Positions 18,931 through 27,635 are shown, counted from the stretch's first letter. The stretch is DNA of 64,000 nucleotides from Pseudolactococcus piscium (GCF_002441695.1 NZ_JXJW01000001.1:62001-126000), one strand, 5' to 3'. The notes: generated from the sequence alone by a model not told the origin. Numbers and translations: made by a program.

Positions 18931-19524
18931 ATGGGCTTTTGGAAAGAGGCGTTTGCAGTTGTTAAGGAGAATGATCCAGCAGCACGCTATAATGTTGAAA
19001 TATTTCTGACTTCTCCTGGTATAAAGGCACTTGCTGCGCATAAGCTGTCCCATTTTTTTTGGTGCCATCACTTTAAATTAATCGGTCGGATGCATGCCCA
19101 ATTATGGCGGTTTTTCACACAAATTGAAATTCATCCAGGTGCCATCATCGAAAATGGTGTGTTTATTGATCATGGCTCAGGACTTGTGATTGGTGAAACC
19201 GCGGTCGTAGAGTCTGGTGCTAAACTTTACCATGGTGTGACATTAGGTGGGACAGGAAAAGATACAGGTAAACGTCATCCAACTGTGAGACGGGGTGCCT
19301 TAATTTCTGCCCATGCGCAGCTGCTCGGACCGATAGAGATTGGTGAGCATGCGAAAATTGGTGCAAGTGCTGTTGTGACAAAGGATGTCCCTGAAGCAGT
19401 GACTGTCGTCGGTATACCGGCTAAAATCGTCAGAGTACACGGAGAGATCTCACCAGAACGTGAACTGACTAAATTAGAGCGCGCACGACATGTTAGCTTC
19501 TATGATCACATGGGTGGCATATAG
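18931..19524 (+). CDS. cysE: Serine O-acetyltransferase
   Basis: 197 residues, the short Gram-positive form. It acetylates serine with acetyl-CoA, the first step to cysteine. An N-terminal helical region is followed by a left-handed beta-helix of hexapeptide repeats; IEIHPGA, VFIDHGSGLVIGETAVV, YHGVTLGGTGK and KRHPTV carry the active-site histidines. An in-frame GTG at 18886 is possible, but GGGAGG at 18914-18919 lies ahead of ATG 18931, which gives the usual start (MGFWKEAF). Its neighbour cysS uses the product of the pathway. Confidence 0.93.
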   Translation: MGFWKEAFAVVKENDPAARYNVEIFLTSPGIKALAAHKLSHFFWCHHFKLIGRMHAQLWRFFTQIEIHPGAIIENGVFIDHGSGLVIGETAVVESGAKLYHGVTLGGTGKDTGKRHPTVRRGALISAHAQLLGPIEIGEHAKIGASAVVTKDVPEAVTVVGIPAKIVRVHGEISPERELTKLERARHVSFYDHMGGI

Positions 19525-19581
19525 CTAAAAATGGTAGGTGCTGTCAGCTAGTGAATCGTTTTAAAAGTGTAGGAGAAGTAA

Positions 19582-20952
19582 ATGATTAAATTATATAATA
19601 CAATGACACGAGAAAAAGAAACATTTGTCCCCTTGAACAGCGGTCAGGTTACCATGTATGTTTGTGGACCGACGGTTTATAATTATATCCATATTGGCAA
19701 TGCAAGATCTGTCGTTGCCTTTGATATGATTCGGAAATATTTCGAGTATCGTGGGTTTGATGTCACGTTTATCTCTAATTTTACAGATGTTGATGATAAA
19801 ATTATCAAGGCAGCCAAAGCGGCTAACCTATCGATTGAAACGCTAGTCGAGACATATATTAAGGCTTATGAGGAAGACACAACAGCACTGGGTGTTAAAG
19901 CAGCAACACAACATCCACGTGTACTTGACTTTATGCCTGAAATTATTGCCTTTATCGAGGTATTGATTCAAAAGGACTTTGCTTATGTGGCAAATGGAGA
20001 TGTTTTTTTCCGTGTTAAGCAGTCTCAAGGCTATGGTCGTTTGGCGAATAAAAACATAGATGAACTTGAAGCAGGCGCATCTGGTCGAACAGGGACACTC
20101 GAATTAGCTAAGGAGGACCCGCTTGATTTTGCCTTATGGAAGTCAAGTAAACCTGACGAGCCATCCTGGGAAAGTCCGTGGAGTAGTGGTCGACCAGGCT
20201 GGCATATCGAGTGTTCAGTTATGGCGACGAGTATCTTAGGGGATACGATCGATATTCACGGTGGGGGAGCTGACTTAGAGTTTCCACATCATACAAATGA
20301 AATCGCACAGTCAGAAGGAAAAACAGGTCAGACATTTGCAAATTATTGGTTGCATAATGGCTTTGTGACTGCAGCAGATGGTGAAAAAATGTCCAAGTCT
20401 CTGGGTAATTTTGAGACTGTGCATGATATGCTAGACGTGATCGATGCACAAATCTTACGTTTTTTCTTAGTCAGCCAGCATTATAGAAAACCTTTGGCTT
20501 TTTCTGACGATTCAGTTCAAGATGCTGAAAATAATTTTAAAAAAATCAAGCATGCTTATGAGAAGCTAAATTTTGAGATCAAGCAAAATCCAGTCGATTC
20601 CCAGCTACCAGATCAGGAAATAAGTGGCTTTCGTCAAGATTTCATCAAGGAAATGGATGATGATTTCAATATTTCAAATGGTCTGACCGTTTTTTATGAG
20701 TTGATTAAGTATATCAATACAGGTAATTTCTCACTTGAGGCACTTGACTTGTTTGATGAGATTTTGATGATTATGGGCATTTCATTTGACGAAGGCTTAT
20801 TGGATGCTGAAATAGATGGGCTCATTCAAAAAAGACAACTTGCCAGAGAGAATCGGGATTACAAGTTGTCAGATGATATCCGAGATACGCTAAAGGCAAA
20901 AGGGATTTCCTTGTTAGATACACCAGATGGTGTGAGGTGGACACGTGACTGA
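19582..20952 (+). CDS. cysS: Cysteinyl-tRNA synthetase
   Basis: 456 residues. The class I signature HIGN (in [10 protein letters not shown]) and KMSKS (in [11 protein letters not shown]) are present, with the zinc ligands starting at YVCGPT and continuing in WHIECSVM and FPHHTNE. AGGAGAAG precedes ATG 19582. The 3' end overlaps mrnC by 8 nt, a conserved arrangement in Firmicutes. Confidence 0.97.
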   Translation: MIKLYNTMTREKETFVPLNSGQVTMYVCGPTVYNYIHIGNARSVVAFDMIRKYFEYRGFDVTFISNFTDVDDKIIKAAKAANLSIETLVETYIKAYEEDTTALGVKAATQHPRVLDFMPEIIAFIEVLIQKDFAYVANGDVFFRVKQSQGYGRLANKNIDELEAGASGRTGTLELAKEDPLDFALWKSSKPDEPSWESPWSSGRPGWHIECSVMATSILGDTIDIHGGGADLEFPHHTNEIAQSEGKTGQTFANYWLHNGFVTAADGEKMSKSLGNFETVHDMLDVIDAQILRFFLVSQHYRKPLAFSDDSVQDAENNFKKIKHAYEKLNFEIKQNPVDSQLPDQEISGFRQDFIKEMDDDFNISNGLTVFYELIKYINTGNFSLEALDLFDEILMIMGISFDEGLLDAEIDGLIQKRQLARENRDYKLSDDIRDTLKAKGISLLDTPDGVRWTRD

Positions 20953-21346
20953 ATTTCGAGCTGATTTATTAAATGGAATTGCTTTGGCATATGCTGGTGA
21001 CGCAGTTTATGAAGTGTTTGTTCGCGATCACTTGTTAGCTAAAGGAATCACAAAACCAGGAGAACTACAAAAAAATGCAGTCAGATTCGTCAGTGCAAAA
21101 GCACAAGCTTACCTGATTGCTGAGATGGAAAAAGAAACATTTTTAACAGAAGAAGAGTTAAGTTATTTTAAACGTGGTCGTAATGCACATAGTAAAACGA
21201 CAGCAAAAAATACAGACGTGATTACCTACCGTATTTCTACCGGATTTGAAGCAGTGTTTGGCTTTAACCATTTGACTGGTAAAAATGAACGTGTAGCACA
21301 GCTTGCGACTTACTGTATCAAAAAAATCTCTGAGCAAAATTTATGA
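20945..21346 (+). CDS. mrnC: Mini-ribonuclease III
   Basis: 133 residues. MrnC is a homodimeric RNase III-like nuclease without a dsRNA-binding domain that matures 23S r[20 protein letters not shown] is the catalytic RNase III motif, with RGRNAHSKT following. It starts with GTG 20945 inside the cysS stop region (8-nt overlap), so translation is coupled. Confidence 0.92.
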   Translation: MTEFRADLLNGIALAYAGDAVYEVFVRDHLLAKGITKPGELQKNAVRFVSAKAQAYLIAEMEKETFLTEEELSYFKRGRNAHSKTTAKNTDVITYRISTGFEAVFGFNHLTGKNERVAQLATYCIKKISEQNL

Positions 21347-21408
21347 AAGTTTCCAACATTTCTTGTAGAATAGGTACTATATTAACCAAATATACAAGGG
21401 GTTGGGCG

Positions 21409-21771
21409 ATGTACAGAGTAGTTGAAATGCGCGGAGATAATGAGCCGTGGTGGTTTTTTGATGATTGGCGACAGGATATTGTTGCAAAGCATGAGTTTAA
21501 CGATTTTTATGAGGCATTACGTTTTTACAAGCAGGAGTGGGCGCGCTTATCCAAGTCTTATCCGGAATTTAAAAGTCAAAAGGACTTTCTCGCTGCGTTT
21601 TGGGTAAAGACAGATACACGCTGGTGTGTGGAGTGTGATGATGATTTACAGCAGTATCACAGCATTGCTTTATTAGAAGATTGGCATCCTGTAAAAAGCT
21701 TTGAGAATCGCTTGCCGTATGCGAAAGCTTCAGGATTTACACCTCATAAAATATGTCAATATAAGGGTTAG
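21409..21771 (+). CDS. DUF1033 family protein
   Basis: 120 residues, soluble and rich in Trp and acidic residues: MYRVVEMRGDNEPWWFFDDW, then FYEALRFYKQEW and WCVECDDDLQQYHS. These mark DUF1033, a family of unknown function in streptococci and lactococci. AAGGGG at 21396-21401 stands 7 nt before ATG 21409, which is preferred over the in-frame ATG 21343 that overlaps mrnC. It is probably the last gene of the cysS-mrnC transcript, before a terminator. Confidence 0.75.
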   Translation: MYRVVEMRGDNEPWWFFDDWRQDIVAKHEFNDFYEALRFYKQEWARLSKSYPEFKSQKDFLAAFWVKTDTRWCVECDDDLQQYHSIALLEDWHPVKSFENRLPYAKASGFTPHKICQYKG

Positions 21772-21791
21772 CTTGCTAATCCTTTTTTTGT
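21764..21791 (+). terminator. Terminator after DUF1033 gene
   Basis: AAGGGTTAGC/GCTAATCCTT stem (one G-U pair) with a 2-nt loop and a T7 run. Confidence 0.75.
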
Positions 21792-21834
21792 TGTTCAAAA
21801 AAAGAAATATCTCATAGCAAAGGGGGAAGTACAA

Positions 21835-21873
21835 GACAAAAAATACAGCTAATCTCATAAGGTTAGCTGTATT
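21835..21873 (-). terminator. Terminator of the type VII lipase module
   Basis: On the minus strand AATACAGCTAAC...ATTAGCTGTATT forms a strong stem followed by TTTTTTG. It closes the four-gene minus-strand operon about 45 nt after its last stop. Confidence 0.85.
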
Positions 21874-21919
21874 AAACTTGATATGACTGTCAGACGTCAA
21901 AGTATCTGCATCCCTAACT

Positions 21920-22180
21920 TTAAAAGTCGGATAAAAATTGTTCTTGTTCTTCGAGTACCTGCGTTAACTTTTCTCCAAAGCTGCCTTGAATCGTTCCTTC
22001 TAAAGTTTTTGAAGCATGGCTCAAGGTCGTTTTGGTCTGTTCGGTTTCGGTTTTACTTCGATCCCTCACTTTTTTTTGATCTTTTGAACTGCTGTCCATA
22101 ACGAAGAGAGCATTCGATTTGACGTGTGCCTTTTGCAAACTCTTTTGTAGCTCACGCAAGGCTTGTTCCAATATGTCCAT
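21920..22180 (-). CDS. Small helical partner of T7SS toxin (TIGR04197-like)
   Basis: 86 residues, almost wholly helical and hydrophilic (LEQALRELQKSLQKAH, then KTTLSHASKTLEGTIQGSFGEKLTQVLEEQEQFL). The length, helical pattern and place fit the WXG100-like small proteins next to LXG-type toxins (the SACOL2603/TIGR04197 type), which pair with the toxin's helical domain for export. CAGGAGGAT precedes ATG 22180. It is last in the four-gene operon, 20 nt after the previous gene. Family placement is by pattern and context only. Confidence 0.6.
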   Translation of the reverse strand: MDILEQALRELQKSLQKAHVKSNALFVMDSSSKDQKKVRDRSKTETEQTKTTLSHASKTLEGTIQGSFGEKLTQVLEEQEQFLSDF

Positions 22181-22200
22181 TCTTGCTTTATCCTCCTGAA

Positions 22201-22509
22201 TTATCTGATGTCTCTTAATTTTTGACGGTAGTTTAATTCATTCTCTTCTAGTTTTTGTAGGCATTTTCTCTTTTCTTGATTTGCAATCTCATCAAATGTC
22301 TCCTGCGCACGATACATCTCTTGCTGGATAAATGAAACGGCTTGTCCATCTACAGCTTGATGCCTAAGTCGACTATTCATCTCCTGAATGGCAGACTCTG
22401 TTTCTTGTTGACCTTTTCTTTGCAGAAATCTAATCTGGTCTTCGGTTTCCTCAAGTTGTCTTCGACTATTTTGGTAGTCTGAAATGATGTCTTCTTCTGA
22501 TAATCCCAT
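22201..22509 (-). CDS. Coiled-coil partner of T7SS toxin (DUF5082-like)
   Basis: 102 residues, a continuous charged helix pattern: SRRQLEETEDQIRFLQRK, then EMYRAQETFDEIANQEKRK and a final ENELNYRQKLRD. It resembles the DUF5082/DUF3130-type Lap partners that bind LXG-like export domains. Its Shine-Dalgarno (AGAGGG) lies in the last codons of the lipase gene, with only 1 nt between that stop and ATG 22509, so the two are tightly coupled. It would keep the toxin export-ready; this is inferred from related systems. Confidence 0.6.
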   Translation of the reverse strand: MGLSEEDIISDYQNSRRQLEETEDQIRFLQRKGQQETESAIQEMNSRLRHQAVDGQAVSFIQQEMYRAQETFDEIANQEKRKCLQKLEENELNYRQKLRDIR

Positions 22510-22510
22510 T

Positions 22511-23830
22511 TTATATCCCTCTTAACTGTTGGGCTAATTCGCTATCTCTTGCCACGATGTCAGTTATTTTAGCATTTATTTTGTTGGTTAAAGCGTTGAA
22601 ATTGTAGGCCATATTGGTAATTTTATCGATTTTTGCTTGATACTTTTGACAAGGCAACGTGACGATTGTATACGGAGTGGCCCCCATATCACGCAAGCAT
22701 GCCATGATTTCCCACTCCTCCAGTAAAGACCCCATCCATCTAGACTCTGTTAAGGTATCTTGCCACAAGTCTTGTGCATGACGGATATCCTTTTGATAGA
22801 CTTTGAGAATACTCTCGGTAGCTATTTCAAAATCGGTCGCTGCTTTTTCTACGATAATCCGTGCGGCTTCACTATCTAGGTAGATTTTTCCATTTGCAGA
22901 TAGACCTCCCCCACTAGCCAGCAAGTGAGATCTGAGTTGATTAAGTCGCTTCATCTGTAGTCCGTATGTTTTTGTTGCATATGTGCCATACCTACTTAGA
23001 TAGGTTTTAATACGTTCAGCTATTTCAGCATCAGGATTAGCAAAGGGATCCCAATTTCTATTTTTTTTAATCCAATTTTTAGCAGCCCTTTCAACCTGTT
23101 TCTTGGTCATATTTGGTGCGAAAATCCCATCTTTAGCTAAACTGTCTAGGTCCAATACATTACCTGTAAAGTATTTTGATAAGGCATTATGATCGCCAAT
23201 CCCTATAATCCCTTGTATGTTGCCGTATTTATGATCTCGGCGAGATAGGTCTGCCCAAGAATCATTTTGATATCGTGTTAACATGGCTGGATTAGCAATC
23301 AGCCGTGTTTGTTGGGGTTTGCTCAAGGTACTAAACTGACTCCCACCCCAGTCATCGAAACTGGTTGTTTTGAATCCAATAGCTTGCCCGTATTTAGCGG
23401 CCATTTTCATCATATAGCCACCGGACTGGCTAAATCCTGCGACATCCGTAATTTTGCCATTTTTCTTGGTAAGCTTACCTTGTGTTGCCTTTAAAAAATC
23501 TACCGCATCATAGTATTCACTAGATAAACCATCTATCGCACCGACAGCAGTAAGCGCCCCATTTCTACCAGTCTCGCCCCAAGTATTTGTACCAGCATAA
23601 ACGACCGCACAATTATTATAGTCAACTGTCCCATCAGAATTGACAGGTGCGATGGCCATGGCGTTAAGTTGACTGATGTTACTGCTGGCTGCTTTGTTTA
23701 CGAGTTTGAACTCTTTTTTTTGCCCCTCAATTTCTAATTTTAATGTTTTTTCTACTGATACGATTTTTACGGATTTCTTGGTAGCGTCAATTGCATTTGC
23801 CAATATTTCTGTAGTTATCTCATTATTCAT
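22511..23830 (-). CDS. Lipase-type T7SS toxin candidate, reverse domain order (TslA-like)
   Basis: 439 residues, no signal peptide. The first ~270 residues are an alpha/beta-hydrolase: CAVVYAGTNTWGE (74-86) and a nucleophile elbow AGFSQSGG (131-138; S134 is the likely nucleophile, in a GxSxS form known in LXG-associated lipases). SFDDWGG (D159/D160) and IGDHNAL (H214) are candidates for the remaining triad. Residues ~280-439 are helical with no enzyme motif, as in the LXG-like export domain that lies at the C-terminus in S. aureus TslA. AGGAGG precedes ATG 23830. The gene lies between a membrane protein gene and two small helical proteins, the make-up of the TslA loci. No T7SS core gene is in this window. 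Confidence 0.7.
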   Translation of the reverse strand: MNNEITTEILANAIDATKKSVKIVSVEKTLKLEIEGQKKEFKLVNKAASSNISQLNAMAIAPVNSDGTVDYNNCAVVYAGTNTWGETGRNGALTAVGAIDGLSSEYYDAVDFLKATQGKLTKKNGKITDVAGFSQSGGYMMKMAAKYGQAIGFKTTSFDDWGGSQFSTLSKPQQTRLIANPAMLTRYQNDSWADLSRRDHKYGNIQGIIGIGDHNALSKYFTGNVLDLDSLAKDGIFAPNMTKKQVERAAKNWIKKNRNWDPFANPDAEIAERIKTYLSRYGTYATKTYGLQMKRLNQLRSHLLASGGGLSANGKIYLDSEAARIIVEKAATDFEIATESILKVYQKDIRHAQDLWQDTLTESRWMGSLLEEWEIMACLRDMGATPYTIVTLPCQKYQAKIDKITNMAYNFNALTNKINAKITDIVARDSELAQQLRGI

Positions 23831-23839
23831 AGGGACCTC

Positions 23840-24424
23840 CTAATATCTTAATTCATGAACTTCTAGGTTATAGACTATCTTAGCTTTTTTACTACCAGTA
23901 GTATTTTTCGTAATTTTTTCAAATTCTTTCTTTTGCTCTTCGCTTACTTCTAGTCCAATGATTTTATTTACATCATCTCGTACATAGATAGTATTATCAA
24001 GTTCCATTTTTAACATAGAAGATGTATTTTCAGAATTTAATATATTTTTTTTAACATATTTTTGTAGCTCATCATTATATTCAGTTTCATCATTAAGTCT
24101 AAATGTCATGGTGAGAAAAAGTTTATCTGAAACATATATCTTCACAACTGTATCGACATAATTCCCAAATAAAGAGGGACCTAGTATGGGTGAATTTCTA
24201 TACTCCACCCCAATGCCTTGCCACTCGATCTTTTCGATTCCTTGGTAATTTTTTACTAGGTAATCTGTTACGTAGCTTTGGATAAGCTCAATGCCTTGTT
24301 GGTATTCTTTTTCCGTTTTTTGTTTGTCCATGTATCTTTTTCCTTCGATGCCGATGCCAATCAATAGGAGTAGCAGCAAAACACCCATTGCTTTTTTTGT
24401 TCTTGATTTCACCATACTCACCAT
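23840..24424 (-). CDS. Membrane-anchored protein, candidate immunity protein for the lipase
   Basis: 194 residues. There is one N-terminal membrane segment (about 11-27) after a basic start, then an extracellular domain with IELIQSYVTDYLVKNYQGIEKI and VVKIYVSDKLFLTMTFRLND, a layout like the DUF1433/DUF1310 small surface proteins. It has no lipobox cysteine, unlike the lipoprotein immunity TilA of S. aureus. It is first in the operon and its TAG stop adjoins the Shine-Dalgarno of the lipase gene. An outward-facing anchor would suit protection from a lipase that attacks membranes from outside. Immunity is inferred from position. An ATG at 24415 is an alternative start. Confidence 0.55.
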   Translation of the reverse strand: MVSMVKSRTKKAMGVLLLLLLIGIGIEGKRYMDKQKTEKEYQQGIELIQSYVTDYLVKNYQGIEKIEWQGIGVEYRNSPILGPSLFGNYVDTVVKIYVSDKLFLTMTFRLNDETEYNDELQKYVKKNILNSENTSSMLKMELDNTIYVRDDVNKIIGLEVSEEQKKEFEKITKNTTGSKKAKIVYNLEVHELRY

Positions 24425-24475
24425 GATTTCTATAGTTGTAGTATATAATACCTAAGTTTATTTTATCATTTTACG

Positions 24476-24485
24476 TACAATTGTC
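24476..24485. promoter_or_regulatory. cop-box-like site upstream, weak match
   Basis: TACAATTGTC matches the CopR/CopY operator TACAnnTGTA at all but the last base. It lies in the shared upstream region of the nitroreductase and the lipase module. It may be chance, or a third site. Confidence 0.3.
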
Positions 24486-24571
24486 AAACAAATTCATTAT
24501 TCAGCATTTGTAAACGATCACTTTGATATGACCTTAGTATTTTTGATGTTGCTTAAAAAAATTGAGCATAA

Positions 24572-24613
24572 TAGTTTACAAACGTAAACTAAAGTAGTAA
24601 AATTACAATTGTA
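24572..24613. promoter_or_regulatory. Two cop-box-like operators over the nitroreductase promoter
   Basis: Site 1 is the palindrome TAGTTTAC-AAAC-GTAAACTA (24572-24591) with TACAAACGTA inside it; site 2 is TACAATTGTA (24604-24613), a full match to TACAnnTGTA. They flank the -35 and -10 with a centre spacing of 27 bp. CopR of L. lactis binds this motif and releases it when copper is present, and a copper-induced nitroreductase is part of its known regulon. Confidence 0.6.
24575..24603 (+). promoter_or_regulatory. Promoter of the nitroreductase gene
   Basis: TTTACA (24575-24580), 17 nt, TAAAAT (24598-24603). The -35 lies inside one palindrome and the -10 is directly followed by another, so a bound repressor would block it. 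Confidence 0.7.
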
Positions 24614-24717
24614 AACGTGAGACGCGGGTATTAAAAGATTTGATGGTAGTGATAACATCGAATCGACTTAGAAGACGTCTTCTAAAAAATCATATGCCAA
24701 TTAAATAGGAGAAAATT

Positions 24718-25326
24718 ATGTCATTCTTAACTTCATTAGCAAATCGTCGTTCAATCTATGCACTGGGTAAAGCCGTCGATCTTGAAAAAGCAACAGCAAC
24801 CATTAAAGAGGCAGTTAGACAATCACCATCAGCATTTAATAGTCAGACATCACGTGTCTTGATTTTGACAGGTGAAGCACATGATAACTTATGGCATAAT
24901 ATTGTTGCTAAAGATTTAAAAGCTGAAATGGACCGTCAAGGTGTACCAGAATCAGTCTGGTCAGGCACACAAGAAAAACTCGATGGATTTGCAGCCGCAG
25001 GCCTGACAGCACTCTTCTTTGAAGATACAGCTGTTGTCAAAAATCTACAAGAGCAATTCCCACTTTATGCTGATAATTTCCCAGTTTGGTCTGAACAATC
25101 GACTGGTATCGCATCAGTTAATGCTTGGACTGCCTTGAGTGAACTGGGCTTGGGTGCTAATTTACAGCATTACAATCCAGTAATTAATGACACAGTCGCT
25201 AAAACCTATGATATCCCTGAATCTTGGGACTTGCGTGGTCAATTAGTCGTAGGATCACCTGAGGCAGACGTATCAGCTAAAGCATTTATGGCTGATGAAG
25301 ATCGTTTCAAAGTATTTGGCTTATAA
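24718..25326 (+). CDS. Nitroreductase family protein, CinD-like
   Basis: 202 residues, an FMN-dependent nitroreductase of the Frm2/Hbn1-like subgroup. SLANRRSIYALGK carries the N-terminal RRS FMN motif; RQSPSAFNSQTSR and GLGANLQHYNP follow in the usual order. The family reduces nitroaromatics or quinones. L. lactis CinD (YtjD) is such an enzyme and is induced by copper through CopR; the cop-box-like operators here point to the same control. TAGGAG precedes ATG 24718. It is transcribed alone and ends at a strong terminator. Confidence 0.85.
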   Translation: MSFLTSLANRRSIYALGKAVDLEKATATIKEAVRQSPSAFNSQTSRVLILTGEAHDNLWHNIVAKDLKAEMDRQGVPESVWSGTQEKLDGFAAAGLTALFFEDTAVVKNLQEQFPLYADNFPVWSEQSTGIASVNAWTALSELGLGANLQHYNPVINDTVAKTYDIPESWDLRGQLVVGSPEADVSAKAFMADEDRFKVFGL

Positions 25327-25362
25327 AAAGCTTAAAGCATTCACATATTCAGAAATAAGCGT

Positions 25363-25405
25363 AAAAAGCTACTCACATCTAGACTGATGTGAGTAGCTTT
25401 TTTAT
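25363..25405. terminator. Bidirectional terminator between nitroreductase gene and busR
   Basis: AAAAAGCTACTCACATC / GATGTGAGTAGCTTTTTT: a 17-bp class stem with a 6-nt loop, bounded by an A-run and a T-run. Confidence 0.9.
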
Positions 25406-25437
25406 AGGGTTAGCTGAAAATAACTAGTTGTTAAGGA

Positions 25438-26061
25438 CTAGACATGCCCATAGAAGAAGGTTTTGACGGTATGAAAAATGGTTTCATTTCCGACGAAGTA
25501 AATCGTATCCCCTTTTTCTAAAATAGCATAGGGACCGGGAGACATGACGAGTTCATCATGATGGAGGATGGCAACAATCGTAGCACCGGTTGTCTGCCAC
25601 AGATTTAACTGTCCGATAGATTTAAATAGATGTTCAGAGTCATCAGCAAGCAGCAACTCAAAAGGTGCAAATGGGCTTTTCTTTTGGACACGTGCAGTCT
25701 GTTCAAATAAGGTCGTGAGCGACTCAGATAGATTATCGATAGAAGTTTTCTGTATGGTTAGAATATTATCAATCTGGGCGTGAAGTGCCTGGATATTTGT
25801 TGTCTCCTGCGCTTGATTTAAGAAATTTTTCGCTTTTTCTTGCGATAAAATTTCGACACCAGATCCATGAACGACTTTGACGATAGCTAAGTCACTTAGA
25901 ATACTGATGGCCTTACGTGCGGTTTCCGATGAGACACCAAACTGAGCAGAAAGTGTCGATCGGGCATGAAGTTTACTCCCTATCGGATAGTCACTCTCCA
26001 CAATTTTTTCAGCAATGGCATAGGCGATTTGGCGGTAACGGGGTTCTCTTATAGCTTTCAT
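25438..26061 (-). CDS. busR: BusR, c-di-AMP-responsive repressor of busA
   Basis: 207 residues. A GntR-type winged helix (about 1-75: YRQIAYAIAEKIVESDYPIGSKLHAR, then SAQFGVSSETARKAISIL) is followed by a coiled coil (ALHAQIDNILTIQKTSIDNL) and a C-terminal RCK_C domain (GATIVAILHHDELVMSPG, then GDTIYFVGNE), the part that binds c-di-AMP in this family. BusR with c-di-AMP represses the glycine betaine importer busAA-busAB, which lies divergently next to it. Length and domain order match L. lactis and S. agalactiae BusR. Confidence 0.95.
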   Translation of the reverse strand: MKAIREPRYRQIAYAIAEKIVESDYPIGSKLHARSTLSAQFGVSSETARKAISILSDLAIVKVVHGSGVEILSQEKAKNFLNQAQETTNIQALHAQIDNILTIQKTSIDNLSESLTTLFEQTARVQKKSPFAPFELLLADDSEHLFKSIGQLNLWQTTGATIVAILHHDELVMSPGPYAILEKGDTIYFVGNETIFHTVKTFFYGHV

Positions 26062-26097
26062 ATGATGCGGTCTTTCTAGAAAATATAGCTGAACGAC

Positions 26098-26134
26098 GTG
26101 ACTAATCCTTTATTTTTTTAAAGGAATTTGTCAC
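26098..26134. promoter_or_regulatory. Inverted repeat upstream of busR, possible autoregulatory site
   Basis: GTGACTAATCCTTT and AAAGGAATTTGTCAC face each other around an AT-rich centre. The outer GTGAC/GTCAC half-sites match those of the busAA operators, but their spacing is 4 bp wider. It lies 37 nt before the busR start. It could also form a hairpin in the busR leader. Confidence 0.4.
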
Positions 26135-26264
26135 ATCATTTCTTTGCTTATATCATTATAAACTAATTCACTTTATTTGGATATAGACACTAGTTATGAT
26201 GATAAACATAACGTTGATAAATAATCGGTTAGCGTTAGTTAAGTTTAAAATGTGAGCTTATGGG

Positions 26265-26293
26265 TTGACAAAGTGACAATTTGTGTGTAAAAT
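26265..26293 (+). promoter_or_regulatory. Promoter of busAA-busAB
   Basis: TTGACA (26265-26270), 17 nt, TAAAAT (26288-26293): near-consensus, so the operon should be strong when BusR is off. Confidence 0.85.
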
Positions 26294-26307
26294 CTAAATT
26301 GTCACTT
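26271..26307. promoter_or_regulatory. BusR operator 1
   Basis: Perfect inverted repeat AAGTGACAATTT (26271-26282) and AAATTGTCACTT (26296-26307). It begins one base after the -35 and covers the -10 of the busAA promoter. The GTGACA/TGTCAC half-sites are those of known BusR sites. Confidence 0.8.
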
Positions 26308-26343
26308 GATGACACCCTAACTTTTAGATGGGGTTGTCACTTG
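26308..26343. promoter_or_regulatory. BusR operator 2, degenerate
   Basis: TGACA at 26310-26314 faces TGTCA at 26335-26339 (20-bp inner spacing, against 21 in operator 1), with the right half identical to TTGTCACTT. About 36 bp downstream of operator 1, so the two could bind cooperating BusR tetramers. Confidence 0.55.
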
Positions 26344-26386
26344 TATAATCATTTTATCATAATAAAGGTACAAAAAGGAGGAAATT

Positions 26387-27634
26387 ATGCCAAAGGTTGA
26401 AATAAAACAGCTAACTAAAATATTTGGGAAGAAACGTAAAGCAGCATTAGAGTTAGTCAAACAAAACATGAACAAAGATGAGATATTGAAGAAAACAGGT
26501 AGCACTGTAGGGGTCTACGATATTAATCTTGAAATCAATGATGGTGAGATATTCGTTATCATGGGGCTATCTGGTTCTGGTAAGTCTACCTTAATCAGAT
26601 TGCTGAACCGCTTGTCGGAGCCAACTGCTGGACAGTTGATTATTGACGGACAAGATATCACTAAATTGAACAAAAAAGAGTTACTAGATATCAGACGTCG
26701 TAAGATGTCGATGGTCTTCCAAAACTTTGCCTTGTTTCCACATCGGACGATTTTGGAGAATACTGAGTATGGCTTAGAAGTTCAAGATGTACCAAAAGAC
26801 GAACGTCGCAAGCGTGCCGAAAAGGCCCTTGATAATGCTAAATTACTCGCCTTTAAAGACCAGTATCCAGATCAACTATCTGGTGGGATGCAACAGCGTG
26901 TTGGGTTAGCTAGAGCATTGACAAATGATCCTGATATCTTACTCATGGATGAGGCCTTTTCAGCCCTTGACCCCATGGTGCGAAGAGAAATGCAAGATGA
27001 GCTCTTAGATTTGCAAGCAACTGTTCAAAAGACGATTATCTTTATCACCCATGACTTAGATGAAGCCCTTAGAATTGGTGATCGTATCGCGATCATGAAA
27101 GATGGTAAGTTAGTCCAAGTCGGAACTGGTGAGGAAATCTTGACTAATCCTGAAAATGACTATGTTAGAACCTTTACTGAAGGTGTAGACCGAGCTAAGG
27201 TACTAGTTGCTGAAAATATTATGATTCCGGCATTTACAACAAATATAGTCGTTGATGGTCCAACAGTGGCCCTGCGTCGGATGCAAGAAGAAGAAGTATC
27301 CGGATTGGTTGCCATTGATAGAAATAGACAATTTCAGGGGTATCTTTCAGCAGATGCAGCAGTTCGTGCGCGTAAAGAAAAATTACCGTTATCAGATGTT
27401 ATCGCTGAGATGCCTCAAATTACGTCAGACACACTGATTTCAGATATTTTACCAATCATTTATGATGCGACAACACCAGTTGCCGTTGTTGATGATGGTC
27501 GGCTACGTGGTGTTGTCATCAGAGGTCTCGTGCTTGAAGCGTTAGCAGATGTTGATGATACTGATGAAGTGCCTGAAACAGATAAAACAGACAAGACAGC
27601 TGATATGATAGCAGTCGAAACGGAGGAAGTATAA
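26387..27634 (+). CDS. busAA: Glycine betaine ABC importer, ATP-binding subunit
   Basis: 415 residues, OpuAA/BusAA type. Walker [10 protein letters not shown], signature [10 protein letters not shown], Walker [13 protein letters not shown], and two C-terminal CBS domains (about residues 270-390), which sense ionic strength and c-di-AMP in L. lactis OpuA. AAAGGAGG precedes ATG 26387. It powers uptake of glycine betaine under osmotic stress. The next gene starts 1 nt after the stop, and the operon is under BusR control. Confidence 0.95.
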   Translation: MPKVEIKQLTKIFGKKRKAALELVKQNMNKDEILKKTGSTVGVYDINLEINDGEIFVIMGLSGSGKSTLIRLLNRLSEPTAGQLIIDGQDITKLNKKELLDIRRRKMSMVFQNFALFPHRTILENTEYGLEVQDVPKDERRKRAEKALDNAKLLAFKDQYPDQLSGGMQQRVGLARALTNDPDILLMDEAFSALDPMVRREMQDELLDLQATVQKTIIFITHDLDEALRIGDRIAIMKDGKLVQVGTGEEILTNPENDYVRTFTEGVDRAKVLVAENIMIPAFTTNIVVDGPTVALRRMQEEEVSGLVAIDRNRQFQGYLSADAAVRARKEKLPLSDVIAEMPQITSDTLISDILPIIYDATTPVAVVDDGRLRGVVIRGLVLEALADVDDTDEVPETDKTDKTADMIAVETEEV

Positions 27635-27635
27635 C

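Noticed and set aside
24425-24470. Toxin module immunity gene as a lipoprotein
   Set aside because: The N-terminal segment has no cysteine after the hydrophobic stretch, so a signal anchor fits better.
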